64,000 nt of DNA, taken from the NCBI RefSeq assembly GCF_001297705.1, contig NZ_LIRF01000008.1:62001-126000 (forward strand), in the 5' to 3' direction. The stretch is from Chryseobacterium sp. ERMR1:04. GTDB taxonomy: Bacteria; Bacteroidota; Bacteroidia; Flavobacteriales; Weeksellaceae. Both the position numbers and the translations under genes were made by a program. Below the pieces are notes generated by a model. It made no database searches and was not told where the DNA came from. It saw only the letters and a list, made by a program, of their open reading frames with translations. Below are positions 31,245-40,297 of the stretch, one piece after another (position 1 is the first letter of the stretch; every line of letters starts with the position of its first letter).

Positions 31245-33443
31245 TTATTCTTTGGTGAATTTGAATTCTCTTCCACTTTGAGTAAAAGTAATTCCTTTTT
31301 TATCCTTGCTAAAAACCACAACAAGCTCTGCCTGATCAAAAGTAAACGTATTGTCTCCCGTGTATTCTAAAGGAAATCCTGACTGCCCGCCAGCTTTTGC
31401 ATACAGCTTTCCGTCTTGCTCAGAAAATATAATCTTAACCGGAGCATCTTTGCTTCCATAAGTTCCCGTGAAATCTTTAATCGTAATTTTCTCAATTGGT
31501 TTTGCCTGCGCGCTGGTCCAGCTGTTATTTTTCATATTGATATCAGGGATTTGAGAATTTGGATCTAATTTCACTTCATCAATTTCTTTATTAGCATCTA
31601 CTTTGAAAGTCCATTCTGTATTTCTCTTCCAAACCTCAACAGGTAATTTTACAATTTTGGTCGTTCCATCTTTATACTTCACCTGAACAGTTGTTGGCAT
31701 CGGTAACTGACCAAGGTTTTCAACAGTAATTTCAGCCCCATTTTTAAAATCACCATTCACATATTTTACATTCTTCACAGATTGGTCAATTTTCCATTTG
31801 TTGAAGAACCATCCTCTCCAGAACCAATTCAGTTCTTCACCCGAAACATTTTCCATGGTATGGAAGAAATCCCAAGGTGTTGGATGTTTGAAAGCCCAAT
31901 GATCGATGTATGTTCTGAATGCTTTATCAAACTTTTCAGGACCAAGAATTGAATTTCTTAAAATATCCAATCCCATTCCTGGTTTATAATACGCAAGAAC
32001 GCCAATATTTCTTTCCTTCATATTATCCGGACCTACCATAATCGGTTCAAACTGATCACTCATTAGATAAGATCCCGTTTGAGCAATATTCGGTTTTTTA
32101 TAATATTCTCCTTTATTAAAAGCTTCTGTAGAAAGTCCGTTAATAAAAGTATTAAACCCTTCGTCCATCCAAGCAAATAATCTTTCGTTGGAACCTACGA
32201 TCATTGGAAACCAGTTGTGTCCGAATTCATGGTCTGTAACGCCCCAAAGACTTTCCCCTTTAGAATCCATATGACAGAAAACAATTCCCGGATATTCCAT
32301 TCCGCCTTCATTTCCTGCAACATTGGTAGCTGCCGGATAGGTATATTCATACCATTTTTGTGAATAATGTTCTATGGCTGCTTTTGTATATTCTGTAGAT
32401 CTTCCCCATGCTGCTTCACCTCCGCTTTCTGCAGGATAAGCAGAAATAGCGATGGATTTTTTACCACTTGGTAAATTAATTCTCGCTGCATCTAATACAA
32501 ATGCCGAAGAAGAAGCCCAAGCAAAATCTCTGGCCTGATCTATTTTAAATTTCCATGTCTTAGTTCCTGAAGCCTGATTTTTTCCAATTTCAGATTCTGA
32601 ATGAATCGTAACTGTTTTATCACTATTTCTAGCCTGGCTCCATCGGTTGTTTTCTTCTTTACTATAGACTTCTTTTTCATTAAGAAGCTCTCCTGAAGCT
32701 ACCACATAATGATTAGCAGGTACGGTGATATTGGCAATAATGTTACCATATTCTAAGTAAAATTCTGATGCTCCCAGATAAGGCATTGTATTCCATCCCA
32801 ACACGTCATCGTACACACACATCCTAGGATACCATTGCGCGATGGTAAAAACTTTTCCATTTTTGGTCTGCTGTACACCCATTCTGTCAGATCCATATTC
32901 AGGAGAAACAAATGAGTAGTCAATTTTAATTTTAGCAATACCTCCTTTTGCTTTAAGCTCCTTCGGAAGATCGATCTGCATTCTTGTATCAGTAATCGTG
33001 TATTTCACGTCTTTACCATCCAATTGTACAGATTTAATTCTATATCCACCATCAAACGCTTCTCCATGAGCTCCGTTTCTACTTCCAGCAATAGGAACAA
33101 CAGCATTCCCACGGGAATCTTTTGAAAATAAATTTTGGTCAAGCTGCAACCAAAGAAAGCCTAGTTTATCAGGACTGTTATTGGTGTAAGTAATTTCTGC
33201 AGTTCCTGAGATTTCGTTTTTAGCATCATTCAGACTCACATTCAGATTATAGTCTGCCGAGTTCTGCCAATAGGCATGTCCGGGCTGGCCACTCGCCGAG
33301 CGGGTTTCTGTACCCGTCTGAGGATAAAAGAAAGGCTTGAATACCTCTGCATAATCATATTTTGGAGCTTCCTGCGCAAGAACAGATCCTGAAAACAGGA
33401 ATACAGCCATTGCAGAAGCAAGGATTGGAAGTTTAAAATTCAT
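31245..33443 (-). CDS. M1-family metallopeptidase (secreted, long form)
   Basis: The 732-residue protein has a signal peptide (SGSVLAQE), an N-terminal beta domain and a gluzincin core with H405-E406-x2-H409-x18-E428 (DHEFGHNWFPMIVG .. MDEGFN). NEGGMEYPGI is in the GAMEN position. It carries an extra beta-rich C-terminal stretch of about 80 residues (TIKDFTGTYGSKDAPVKI to the end) that the 621-residue paralog at 22191-24056 lacks. It is probably a periplasmic or surface aminopeptidase used for peptide scavenging. Confidence 0.92.
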   Translation of the reverse strand: MNFKLPILASAMAVFLFSGSVLAQEAPKYDYAEVFKPFFYPQTGTETRSASGQPGHAYWQNSADYNLNVSLNDAKNEISGTAEITYTNNSPDKLGFLWLQLDQNLFSKDSRGNAVVPIAGSRNGAHGEAFDGGYRIKSVQLDGKDVKYTITDTRMQIDLPKELKAKGGIAKIKIDYSFVSPEYGSDRMGVQQTKNGKVFTIAQWYPRMCVYDDVLGWNTMPYLGASEFYLEYGNIIANITVPANHYVVASGELLNEKEVYSKEENNRWSQARNSDKTVTIHSESEIGKNQASGTKTWKFKIDQARDFAWASSSAFVLDAARINLPSGKKSIAISAYPAESGGEAAWGRSTEYTKAAIEHYSQKWYEYTYPAATNVAGNEGGMEYPGIVFCHMDSKGESLWGVTDHEFGHNWFPMIVGSNERLFAWMDEGFNTFINGLSTEAFNKGEYYKKPNIAQTGSYLMSDQFEPIMVGPDNMKERNIGVLAYYKPGMGLDILRNSILGPEKFDKAFRTYIDHWAFKHPTPWDFFHTMENVSGEELNWFWRGWFFNKWKIDQSVKNVKYVNGDFKNGAEITVENLGQLPMPTTVQVKYKDGTTKIVKLPVEVWKRNTEWTFKVDANKEIDEVKLDPNSQIPDINMKNNSWTSAQAKPIEKITIKDFTGTYGSKDAPVKIIFSEQDGKLYAKAGGQSGFPLEYTGDNTFTFDQAELVVVFSKDKKGITFTQSGREFKFTKE

Positions 33444-33521
33444 TATGAAAAGTTTTATAATCTTAATAGGATAGGTAAAAAAAATCCCGGAATTGTTACA
33501 AATCCGAGAGTTTCATAGGTA

Positions 33522-34403
33522 TTAATTTGATTTTTTTGCTTTGATCATCGCTTCCAGTGCATCCCACATTTCTTGCGGAATATCTTCGAGCATATTAAAC
33601 TCGCCTGCTCCCTGCAGCCATTCACCGCCATCAATGGTTACCACTTCACCATTTACAAAAGATGAAAAATCAGAAACTAAGTAAGCGGCAAGATTTGCCA
33701 ATTCCTGATGTTCACCTACCCTTTTAAGCGGGTTTTTCTTGGCTAAATCAAATTGATCTTTCATATCTCCAGGAAGCAATCTGTCCCACGCTCCTTTGGT
33801 TGGAAATGGTCCCGGTGCTATTGCATTAAATCGGATATTATATTTACCCCACTCTACGGCAAGAGATCTTGTCATCGCTAAAACTCCCGCCTTGGCGCAA
33901 GCAGATGGAACTACATACGCAGAACCTGTCCATGCATACGTGGTTACGATATTTAAAACCGTTCCAGGAGTCTTTGAGTCAATCCAGTGTTTTCCGATAG
34001 AAAGCGTACAGTTTTTTGTTCCTTTCAATACAATATCCAGAATAGAATCAAAAGCAGAATGCGTCAATCTTTCTGTTGGAGAGATAAAGTTTCCGGCTGC
34101 GTTATTTAATAGAATATCAATTCTACCAAATTCTTTCAAAGTAGCTTCTTTCATTGCTTCTACCTCATCCCAATTTCTTACATCACACGCAACGCAAAGA
34201 ACTTTACCTCCAGTTTCTTCTTCCAGTTCTTTTGCCGTTCCCTGTAGTTTCTCTAAATTTCTGGAAGTAATCACCACTTTTGCGCCCAATTGAAGAAAAT
34301 ATTTGGTCATTGCTTTTCCAAGACCGCTTCCGCCACCTGTAACGATGGCTACTTTATCTTTTAGTGCATCTTCACGCAACATGGGTTGTGTATATAGATT
34401 CAT
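33522..34403 (-). CDS. SDR-family oxidoreductase, 2,4-dienoyl-CoA reductase-like
   Basis: The 293-residue protein has the Rossmann motif TGGGSGLGKAM (22-32), NNAAGNF (100-106) and the catalytic pair Y156 (TTYAWTG) and K171 (VPSACAKAGV). The Tyr-Lys distance of 15 is that of the DECR group of the SDRs; classical YxxxK enzymes have 4. PGPFPTKGAWDRL also matches DECR. It would reduce 2,4-dienoyl-CoA with NADPH during oxidation of unsaturated fatty acids. It stands alone, without other beta-oxidation genes nearby. Confidence 0.88.
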   Translation of the reverse strand: MNLYTQPMLREDALKDKVAIVTGGGSGLGKAMTKYFLQLGAKVVITSRNLEKLQGTAKELEEETGGKVLCVACDVRNWDEVEAMKEATLKEFGRIDILLNNAAGNFISPTERLTHSAFDSILDIVLKGTKNCTLSIGKHWIDSKTPGTVLNIVTTYAWTGSAYVVPSACAKAGVLAMTRSLAVEWGKYNIRFNAIAPGPFPTKGAWDRLLPGDMKDQFDLAKKNPLKRVGEHQELANLAAYLVSDFSSFVNGEVVTIDGGEWLQGAGEFNMLEDIPQEMWDALEAMIKAKKSN

Positions 34404-34568
34404 ATGTTTTAATTTTTCCTAAAAATAATGAATATTAAAATGTAATGCTTTAAAATAAATCAAGAAATAATGCTATAAATAATTGTTTTACATTTTATTG
34501 TCTTAACCGTAGAAGAATCAAAAAGAAATGACTGAAAATCCTAACCTTGATATTCTATATGTGAAAAC

Positions 34569-34601
34569 AAACCTCACAGGTTTTGAAAACCTGTGAGGTT
34601 T
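34569..34601. repeat. 33-bp REP-like hairpin, covarying variant
   Basis: The arms 34569-34584 and 34586-34601 are exact reverse complements (16 bp) around one G. Compared with the copies at 575 and 41329, CAT/ATG has become CAC/GTG on both arms, so pairing is kept. The surrounding gap 34404-34851 has no gene; it also holds the structured element at 34687 and a terminator. Confidence 0.85.
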
Positions 34602-34686
34602 AGAGAAAGATTCCGTTCTAGATTCCTATGGAATAACAAACTGAAGGTTGTTTTTGTGATAAAAAAATATGATGTAGACAAATACC

Positions 34687-34778
34687 TAGCCCTGATTGGA
34701 GCGACATCCTTTTTTGTTGCGGCCGGAGCGAAGCGGAGGCTGTAACAAAAAAGATACAGCGGAAAGCAGGAAATAGCT
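34687..34778. repeat. Dispersed structured element (GAGCG..ATCCTTTT..AAAAGAT type)
   Basis: The inner stem CTTTTTTGTT (34709-34718) with AACAAAAAAG (34744-34753) closes a GC-rich loop (GCGGCCGGAGCGAAGCGGAG). Around it lie GGAGCGACATC and ACAGCGGAAAGCAGG, and the outer ends TAGCCCTG and CAGGAAATAGCT can pair in part. A diverged relative is at 41385-41458. Such elements recur in flavobacterial intergenic DNA; the function is unknown. Confidence 0.6.
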
Positions 34779-34793
34779 TCACATAAAAAACAA

Positions 34794-34829
34794 AAAAGCA
34801 GCCTGAAAATAAATGATCAGGCTGCTTTT
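34794..34829 (-). terminator. Rho-independent terminator after the DUF1573 gene
   Basis: A 13-bp perfect stem (34794-34806 with 34817-34829) and 10-nt loop, with a T run on the minus strand, 23 bp after the stop. Confidence 0.88.
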
Positions 34830-34851
34830 ATATTGAACAAGATTAAATTAA

Positions 34852-35262
34852 TTATGCTGTAACAGTTCCTTTAAATGAAAGTGTTTTAGGCGTTTTGCTT
34901 TCACTTGTTGTAACGTTTACCGTTTTCATGAATGGGCCTGCAGCTGCAGCATTAAAACTTGCTTCTACAAATCCTTTTTTTCCTGGAAGAATTGGAGTTT
35001 TAGTATAATCTGCTGTAGTACATCCGCATGATGGCGCTACATTTTCTATAACAATTGGCTTTTTAGATGTATTTGTAAATTCAAATCTGATCAACTTCGG
35101 TTTTCCTTGAGGAATATTTCCAACATCAATAGATTCTGATTTCCACGTGATATCAGCTGCAATTGTTCTTACAACAGGAGTTCCTTCAGCAGGAAATACA
35201 TTTGCATAAAACGGAGAACATGCTAACACAGCTAAAAGAGCAGTAATTTTTAAATTTTTCAT
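34852..35262 (-). CDS. DUF1573-domain secreted protein
   Basis: The 136-residue protein has a signal peptide (LLAVLACSPFYANVF) and one immunoglobulin-like DUF1573 domain: GNIPQGKPKLIRFEFTNTS, then the Cys signature PSCGCTTADYTKTPILPG, then GPFMKTVNVTTSES. The family is very common in Bacteroidota and probably periplasmic or surface-associated; its role is unknown. It is transcribed away from a histidine kinase gene, and GTTAAT repeats lie between the two promoters. Confidence 0.9.
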   Translation of the reverse strand: MKNLKITALLAVLACSPFYANVFPAEGTPVVRTIAADITWKSESIDVGNIPQGKPKLIRFEFTNTSKKPIVIENVAPSCGCTTADYTKTPILPGKKGFVEASFNAAAAGPFMKTVNVTTSESKTPKTLSFKGTVTA

Positions 35263-35321
35263 GAGTATAAATTTTATTAATGGTTAAATATATAAAAAAC
35301 GATTATTATTTTTCGATATAG

Positions 35322-35348
35322 CAAATGTAAAGCTGAATGTTGCTCCAA
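35322..35348 (-). promoter_or_regulatory. Predicted promoter of the DUF1573 gene
   Basis: On the minus strand TACATTTG (35329-35322) is a full -7 box match, with TTG at 35348-35346 after a 16-bp spacer, slightly short. The leader would be about 55 nt. Confidence 0.5.
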
Positions 35349-35351
35349 CAT

Positions 35352-35389
35352 GTTAACCGCTATCAAACATTTGTTAATAAGTTGTTAAT
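35352..35389. promoter_or_regulatory. GTTAAY repeats between divergent DUF1573 and kinase genes
   Basis: GTTAAC at 35352, GTTAAT at 35373 and GTTAAT at 35384 (steps of 21 and 11 bp) lie between the two divergent promoters. They resemble the GGTTAA arrays at 26624 and 28161. They are a probable binding region for the OmpR-type regulator encoded at 36699-37379. Confidence 0.55.
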
Positions 35390-35414
35390 GATAAAAGATT
35401 AATAGATATTTTTG
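35382..35414 (+). promoter_or_regulatory. Predicted promoter of the second kinase/regulator operon
   Basis: TTG (35382-35384), 22-bp spacer, TATTTTTG (35407-35414), a full match to TAnnTTTG; the leader would be about 16 nt. The last GTTAAT repeat overlaps the TTG box. Confidence 0.5.
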
Positions 35415-35433
35415 GATAATATTGCTTCGGTAA

Positions 35434-36681
35434 ATGGAAATAAAGAAACTCAATATTATTATAACGCTCGGCTTTGTTGCTATTATCGGAATTTTGATAG
35501 CCCAACTTTTATGGACCAGACAAGCCTATAATATTGAGGATAAAAAATTTAACCAAACCGTAAACATCGCTTTGCTGGAAGTGGTAGAAAAATTATCCGG
35601 AGGAAAAACGTCTTTTAACGAAAGTCCGGTACAGAATATTTCTAACGACTACTATGTGGTTAATATTAATAATGAATTTCATCCTGCCGTGCTGGAACAT
35701 TATTTGAGAACAGAATTTACACGTTTACAAATAAATACAGATTACGTTTACGCATTATACAATTGCCATAGCGACCAAATGATGTACGGAAAATATATTT
35801 CGACTCATCAGGAAAGTCCTAATACCAAGATGATTAAATTTCCAAAACATTCAAATTTAGTCTATTATTTTTCCATCCGTTTTCCGGATAAGGCTACGTA
35901 TCTTATCAGTTCCCTCCGTTTTTGGTATATACTCACCTTTGCTCTTATTATTATTCTCCTGGTCTATGTTTATTCTATATATACTATTATTCAACAGAAA
36001 AAATTCTCAGAGCTTCAACGTGATTTTATCAACAATATGACCCATGAGTTTAAAACTCCTCTGTCATCCATACTCTTGGCTTCAGAAGCACTCACGAAGC
36101 AACAGCTCATAAAGGAAAACCCTAAGCTACAAACCTACACTTCTATCATTACAGACCAAGGCTATAAGCTTAATAATCATATTGAAAAAATATTAAATAT
36201 TGCAAAAAACGATGCTTCTGGTTTATCCTTAAAGCCTCAGAAAATAGTTTTATTGCCTTTCATTCTAGAAATTGTAGACACGATAAAACAGAAGAATGAA
36301 AACCTTTCTATCCAAATAGAAATTGAAAACAATACGTCAATATTTGCTGATGAATTTCACTTTACCAATATCGTTTATAACATTGTAGACAACTCCATCA
36401 AGTATTGTGAAACAACGCCCAATATTATAATTTCTTCTTTTAAAGATTCAAAAGGTTTATATTTAAAATTTAAAGATAACGGAATGGGAATTCCACCTAA
36501 AAATATTCCTCATATTTTTGATAAATTTTACAGAGTAAATACAAAAAAGAGTGATGAGGTAAACGGTTTTGGATTAGGTTTATTTTACGTTAAAAAAATC
36601 GTTCAGCAACATAACTGGAAAATTTCAGTGGAAAACAATACGGATGGAGGAATTACGATCACCTTGTTTTTACCTTCTTAA
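35434..36681 (+). CDS. Sensor histidine kinase (EnvZ/BaeS type)
   Basis: The 415-residue protein has an N-terminal membrane helix (IITLGFVAIIGILIAQLLW), a periplasmic region of about 125 residues, a second helix (LRFWYILTFALIIILLVYVY), HisKA with phospho-acceptor H204 (NNMTHEFKTPLSSIL) and HATPase boxes N (NIVYNIVDNSIKYC), G1 (FKDNGMGIPPKN) and G2 (GFGLGLFYVKKI). The regulator gene follows after 17 bp. It is a paralog of the kinase at 28229 with a different sensor region. Confidence 0.93.
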   Translation: MEIKKLNIIITLGFVAIIGILIAQLLWTRQAYNIEDKKFNQTVNIALLEVVEKLSGGKTSFNESPVQNISNDYYVVNINNEFHPAVLEHYLRTEFTRLQINTDYVYALYNCHSDQMMYGKYISTHQESPNTKMIKFPKHSNLVYYFSIRFPDKATYLISSLRFWYILTFALIIILLVYVYSIYTIIQQKKFSELQRDFINNMTHEFKTPLSSILLASEALTKQQLIKENPKLQTYTSIITDQGYKLNNHIEKILNIAKNDASGLSLKPQKIVLLPFILEIVDTIKQKNENLSIQIEIENNTSIFADEFHFTNIVYNIVDNSIKYCETTPNIIISSFKDSKGLYLKFKDNGMGIPPKNIPHIFDKFYRVNTKKSDEVNGFGLGLFYVKKIVQQHNWKISVENNTDGGITITLFLPS

Positions 36682-36698
36682 AAATATCAGTGCAAATC

Positions 36699-37379
36699 AT
36701 GGAAAAATCTAAAATTTTATATGCCGAAGATGATAATACAATAGCCTTCCTCATTCAGGATAGCTTGGAAAGTTATTATGATATAGATTGTTATCCTGAT
36801 GGAAAATCTGCATTGGAAGCATTCAATAGCAAAAGTTTTGACATTTGCCTTTTAGATATTATGATGCCCGAACTCAACGGATTTGAATTAGCACAATACA
36901 TTCGTGATAAAAACGCTGAGATCCCTATTATTTTTATTTCAGCGAAAGCTTTGAAAGAAGACAGAATTAAAGGACTGAAAATTGGCGCAGATGATTATTT
37001 GGTAAAACCTTTCAGTATTGAAGAACTCATTCTAAAAATTGAAGTTTTCCTAAAGCGTTCAAAGAAAACAAGCACCACTCCATCAAAATACAAAGTCGGA
37101 AAATATGACTTTGATCCCAAAAACTACACATTACAAGATACATTAAGCACCATTAGTCTTACCCAGAGGGAATCTGAATTGTTATTATATTTTATTCGCC
37201 ATAAAAATAGCGTTGTAAAAAGACAAGATATTCTTAAAGCCATTTGGGGAGATGACGATTACTTTATGGGACGAAGCTTGGATGTATTTATTTCGAGATT
37301 GCGAAAACTATTGGCTGATGAACAAAATGTAATTATTGAAAATCTTCATGGAATAGGTTTCCGGTTTTCTGAAAAATAG
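36699..37379 (+). CDS. OmpR/PhoB-family response regulator
   Basis: The ATG at 36699 (MEKSKILYAEDD) is preferred to a GTG three codons earlier. The 226-residue protein has a receiver domain with E10/D11/D12, D53 (CLLDIMMPELNGF) and the K in DDYLVKPF, then a winged-helix domain (LTQRESELLLYFIRH .. GRSLDVFISRLRKLL). It pairs with the kinase just upstream. The GTTAAT repeats in the DUF1573/kinase gap are its most likely site. Confidence 0.94.
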   Translation: MEKSKILYAEDDNTIAFLIQDSLESYYDIDCYPDGKSALEAFNSKSFDICLLDIMMPELNGFELAQYIRDKNAEIPIIFISAKALKEDRIKGLKIGADDYLVKPFSIEELILKIEVFLKRSKKTSTTPSKYKVGKYDFDPKNYTLQDTLSTISLTQRESELLLYFIRHKNSVVKRQDILKAIWGDDDYFMGRSLDVFISRLRKLLADEQNVIIENLHGIGFRFSEK

Positions 37380-37703
37380 CCTTTCAATAATTTACTCCAT
37401 TTTTGTTTTATCTATAAACCTTGAAACAATTAAAAATTTAACCGCAAAAGGGACAAAAGATATCCGCAGATTTTTAATTATTGTTTAATTGTTAGAAAAC
37501 AAAAGCCACTCAAAAGAATAAAAAATCAAAGATTTTTAAAACTTATGTGCTCTTATTAGCGGTTTAATAATTAACTTAAAATACTAAAGTATTAATCTTT
37601 TGTTTCTTTTGTGGTTAAAATAAACACCTCTTTTAAAAATACATAATGATAAAAATTATTCTTTGATTTTATCTAAATTTACTCTTCAAAAAAATATTCA
37701 TCC
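37380..37703. other. Intergenic region without a gene
   Basis: The 324 bp hold no credible coding frame. AACCGCAAAAGGGACAAAAG followed by ATCCGCAGATTTTT (37439-37475) looks like a decayed form of the CGCAGATT-type repeat at 42390-42465. The last 70 bp, A/T-rich, should contain the promoter of the GH92 gene, but I find no convincing TTG / TAnnTTTG pair. Confidence 0.4.
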
Positions 37704-40001
37704 ATGAAAAATTCGGGAATTTCTATTTTTCTATTATTTTTATCATTTAGTTTACATCTTAAAGGTCAACAATTCGAAAAGCTCTATCAATATGTCAATC
37801 CATTAATAGGAACGGAAAAAATGGGACATACGTATCCCGGAGCAACTGCCCCTTTTGGAGCTGTTCAGTTAAGTCCTGAAACAGATACTATTTCTTACGA
37901 ACTCAATGGGAAATACAACGGTGACGTCTATAAATATTGTGCCGGATATCGTTATGAAGACAAAACAATTGTAGGTTTCAGTTCTACCCATTTTAGTGGA
38001 ACAGGACATTCCGATTTAGGAGATTTCCTTGTTATGCCAACGGTGGGAAAATTACAGTTGAATCCCGGAACTGCTTCAAATCCTGAAAGTGGCTACCGAA
38101 GTAGATTCTCTCATCAAAACGAAAAAGCAGAAGCAGGATATTACAAAGTAAAACTTGACGATCAGAATATTTTAGCAGAATTAACAGCTACAACAAGAGT
38201 TGGAGTTCATCGCTACACATTCCCAAAGTCTGACCAAGCTCATATTATTTTGGATTTAATGGCCGGAATTTACAATTATGAGGGTAAAAATGTTTGGACG
38301 TATGTTCGAGTAGAAAATGGAAATACCATTACTGGTTACCGACAAACCAATGGTTGGGCAAGAACGAGAACAGTTTATTTTGCTATGAAATTTTCAAAAC
38401 CATTTAAATCTTATGGTCAGAAAAATTATGACGGAAAACAAGTTTATAATGGTTTCTGGAGAAAATTTGACCAAACCAAAAACTTCCCAGAGATCGCTGG
38501 AAAGAACTTGAAAATGTATTTTGATTTCGATACCAATGAAAACGAAGCTATTGAAGTTAAATTGGCCATTTCACCCGTAAGCCAGGTAAATGCTTTAGAA
38601 AACCTAGAAAAAGAAGTGGGTAATCTATCTTTTGATGAGGTGAAAGCAAAAACACAGGAAACCTGGAATCAGGAATTAAATAAAATTGTCATTAAAGGTT
38701 CTGAAACTGAAAAGACAAATTTTTATACCGCCATGTACCATACCTTTATCAATCCAACGACTTACACAGATGTGAACGGTGAATATAAAGGGTTAGATCA
38801 AAACATTCACAAATCAGAAGGTTTTACGAATTATACGACCTTCTCTATTTGGGATACCTATCGAGCACTTCATCCTTTCTTTAACATTATTCAACCTAAA
38901 AGAAATGGAGATATGGTAAAATCGATGATGGCTCATTACGATCAATTCTCGATGAAGATGTTACCTATTTGGTCTCATTACGCGAATGACAATTGGTGCA
39001 TGAGCGGTTATCACAGTGTGAGCGTAGTTGCCGATGCCATTATTAAAGGAAATTATAACGGTAATGCAAAAGCTGCATTAATGGCTTGCATTGAAACAGC
39101 CAACAAAAGAGATTACGAAGGCATTGGACAATACATTGATTTGGGATATATTCCTGCAGAAAAAAGTGGAACTTCGGTTTCCAACACCTTAGAATATGCG
39201 TATGATGATTGGGCAATTGCTCAATTGGCAAAACATTTGGGGGAAACAGAAATTTATAATCAATTCATCAAACGTTCTGAAAACTGGAAAAACAATTTTG
39301 ATAAAACCATCGGATTTATGCGTCCCCGTTTAGCAGATGGAAGTTTCAAAAAAGATTTTAATGCACTGAGTACACACGGACAAGGTTTCATTGAAGGAAA
39401 TTCATGGAATTACAGCTTCTTCGTTCCTCAAAATCCGGATGAACTAATTAAAATGATGGGCGGAAAGAAAAAATTCGCTTCAAAATTAGATGAGTTATTC
39501 ACAATGCATTTGCCCGACGAGTTTTTTGCAGATACAGAAGATATTACAAGAGAAGGAATTATTGGCGGATATGTTCACGGAAACGAACCGGCACATCATG
39601 TTGCTTATTTCTACAATTGGGCAGGACAACCTTGGAAAACTCAGGCGCAAATCAGACGAATTTTAGAAATGCAATACAAAGCGACTCCCGATGGATTGGG
39701 CGGAAATGACGATACCGGACAAATGAGTGCTTGGTATATTTTGAGTTCACTTGGTTTTTATCCCGTGGCTCCAGGTTCAGAAGATTACGCGATTGGAAGT
39801 CCGGCTGTAGATCATGCTGTTCTGAATTTAGAAAACGGAAAAACTTTTGAAATTGAAGCCATCAATCAAAGTCCTAAAAATGTATATGTTGAAAAAATTC
39901 TTCTCAATGGAAAAGAAATAAAAAACTTTACATTGAAGCATTCTGATATTATGAATGGTGGAAAACTGAGTTTTTATATGAGTGCTAAGGCGAAGAAATG
40001 A
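37704..40001 (+). CDS. GH92-family alpha-mannosidase
   Basis: The 765-residue protein has a signal peptide (HLKGQQ cleavage region), then the GH92 start YVNPLIGTEKMGHTYPGATA, PFGAVQLSPETD and FSSTHFSGTGHSDLGDF. The C-terminal catalytic half has FSIWDTYRALHPFF, EGNSWNYSFFVPQ and NDDTGQMSAWYILSSLG. These enzymes are calcium-dependent exo-alpha-mannosidases that invert at the anomeric carbon and trim glycans outside the cytoplasm. No SusC/SusD pair is next to it, so it is not part of a clear polysaccharide utilisation locus here. Length is typical. Confidence 0.95.
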   Translation: MKNSGISIFLLFLSFSLHLKGQQFEKLYQYVNPLIGTEKMGHTYPGATAPFGAVQLSPETDTISYELNGKYNGDVYKYCAGYRYEDKTIVGFSSTHFSGTGHSDLGDFLVMPTVGKLQLNPGTASNPESGYRSRFSHQNEKAEAGYYKVKLDDQNILAELTATTRVGVHRYTFPKSDQAHIILDLMAGIYNYEGKNVWTYVRVENGNTITGYRQTNGWARTRTVYFAMKFSKPFKSYGQKNYDGKQVYNGFWRKFDQTKNFPEIAGKNLKMYFDFDTNENEAIEVKLAISPVSQVNALENLEKEVGNLSFDEVKAKTQETWNQELNKIVIKGSETEKTNFYTAMYHTFINPTTYTDVNGEYKGLDQNIHKSEGFTNYTTFSIWDTYRALHPFFNIIQPKRNGDMVKSMMAHYDQFSMKMLPIWSHYANDNWCMSGYHSVSVVADAIIKGNYNGNAKAALMACIETANKRDYEGIGQYIDLGYIPAEKSGTSVSNTLEYAYDDWAIAQLAKHLGETEIYNQFIKRSENWKNNFDKTIGFMRPRLADGSFKKDFNALSTHGQGFIEGNSWNYSFFVPQNPDELIKMMGGKKKFASKLDELFTMHLPDEFFADTEDITREGIIGGYVHGNEPAHHVAYFYNWAGQPWKTQAQIRRILEMQYKATPDGLGGNDDTGQMSAWYILSSLGFYPVAPGSEDYAIGSPAVDHAVLNLENGKTFEIEAINQSPKNVYVEKILLNGKEIKNFTLKHSDIMNGGKLSFYMSAKAKK

Positions 40002-40112
40002 TTTGTTTAAACACAAATGACACTAATGTTTAGCACTAATTTTCACAAATAAAACCCGTAATACTGTTATTCAGAATTAAGTAAATTTGATTGAAGAATA
40101 TTCTCAAAGTTT

Positions 40113-40185
40113 GTCATTCTGACGAAGGAAGAATCTCTATGGTAAAGTAGATTCTTCACTCCATTCCATTTCGTTCAGAATGACA
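40113..40185. repeat. Inverted pair of GTCATTCTGA-type dispersed repeats
   Basis: GTCATTCTGACGAAGGAAGA..TCT is followed, inverted, by AGATTCTTCACTCC..CGTTCAGAATGAC. The two halves form a long imperfect hairpin. The same family occurs at 12249-12425, 13142-13209 and 1911-1939. Around 40015-40050 there is also CACAAATGACACTAATG, a short-repeat style seen in such gaps. Confidence 0.7.
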
Positions 40186-40297
40186 GAATTGGGTTAAAAT
40201 TCATTTATCCGTAATTCGCATACAACATCCATCGTTTTGCATACATCCGATTTCTAATTTCTGTTGACTTTTGTATTGTTAAATCAACACTACGAAT

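Noticed and set aside
33796..34293. 165-codon plus-strand frame
   Set aside because: It is fully antisense to the SDR gene, which has clear catalytic residues and normal length. The frame has no recognisable motif.
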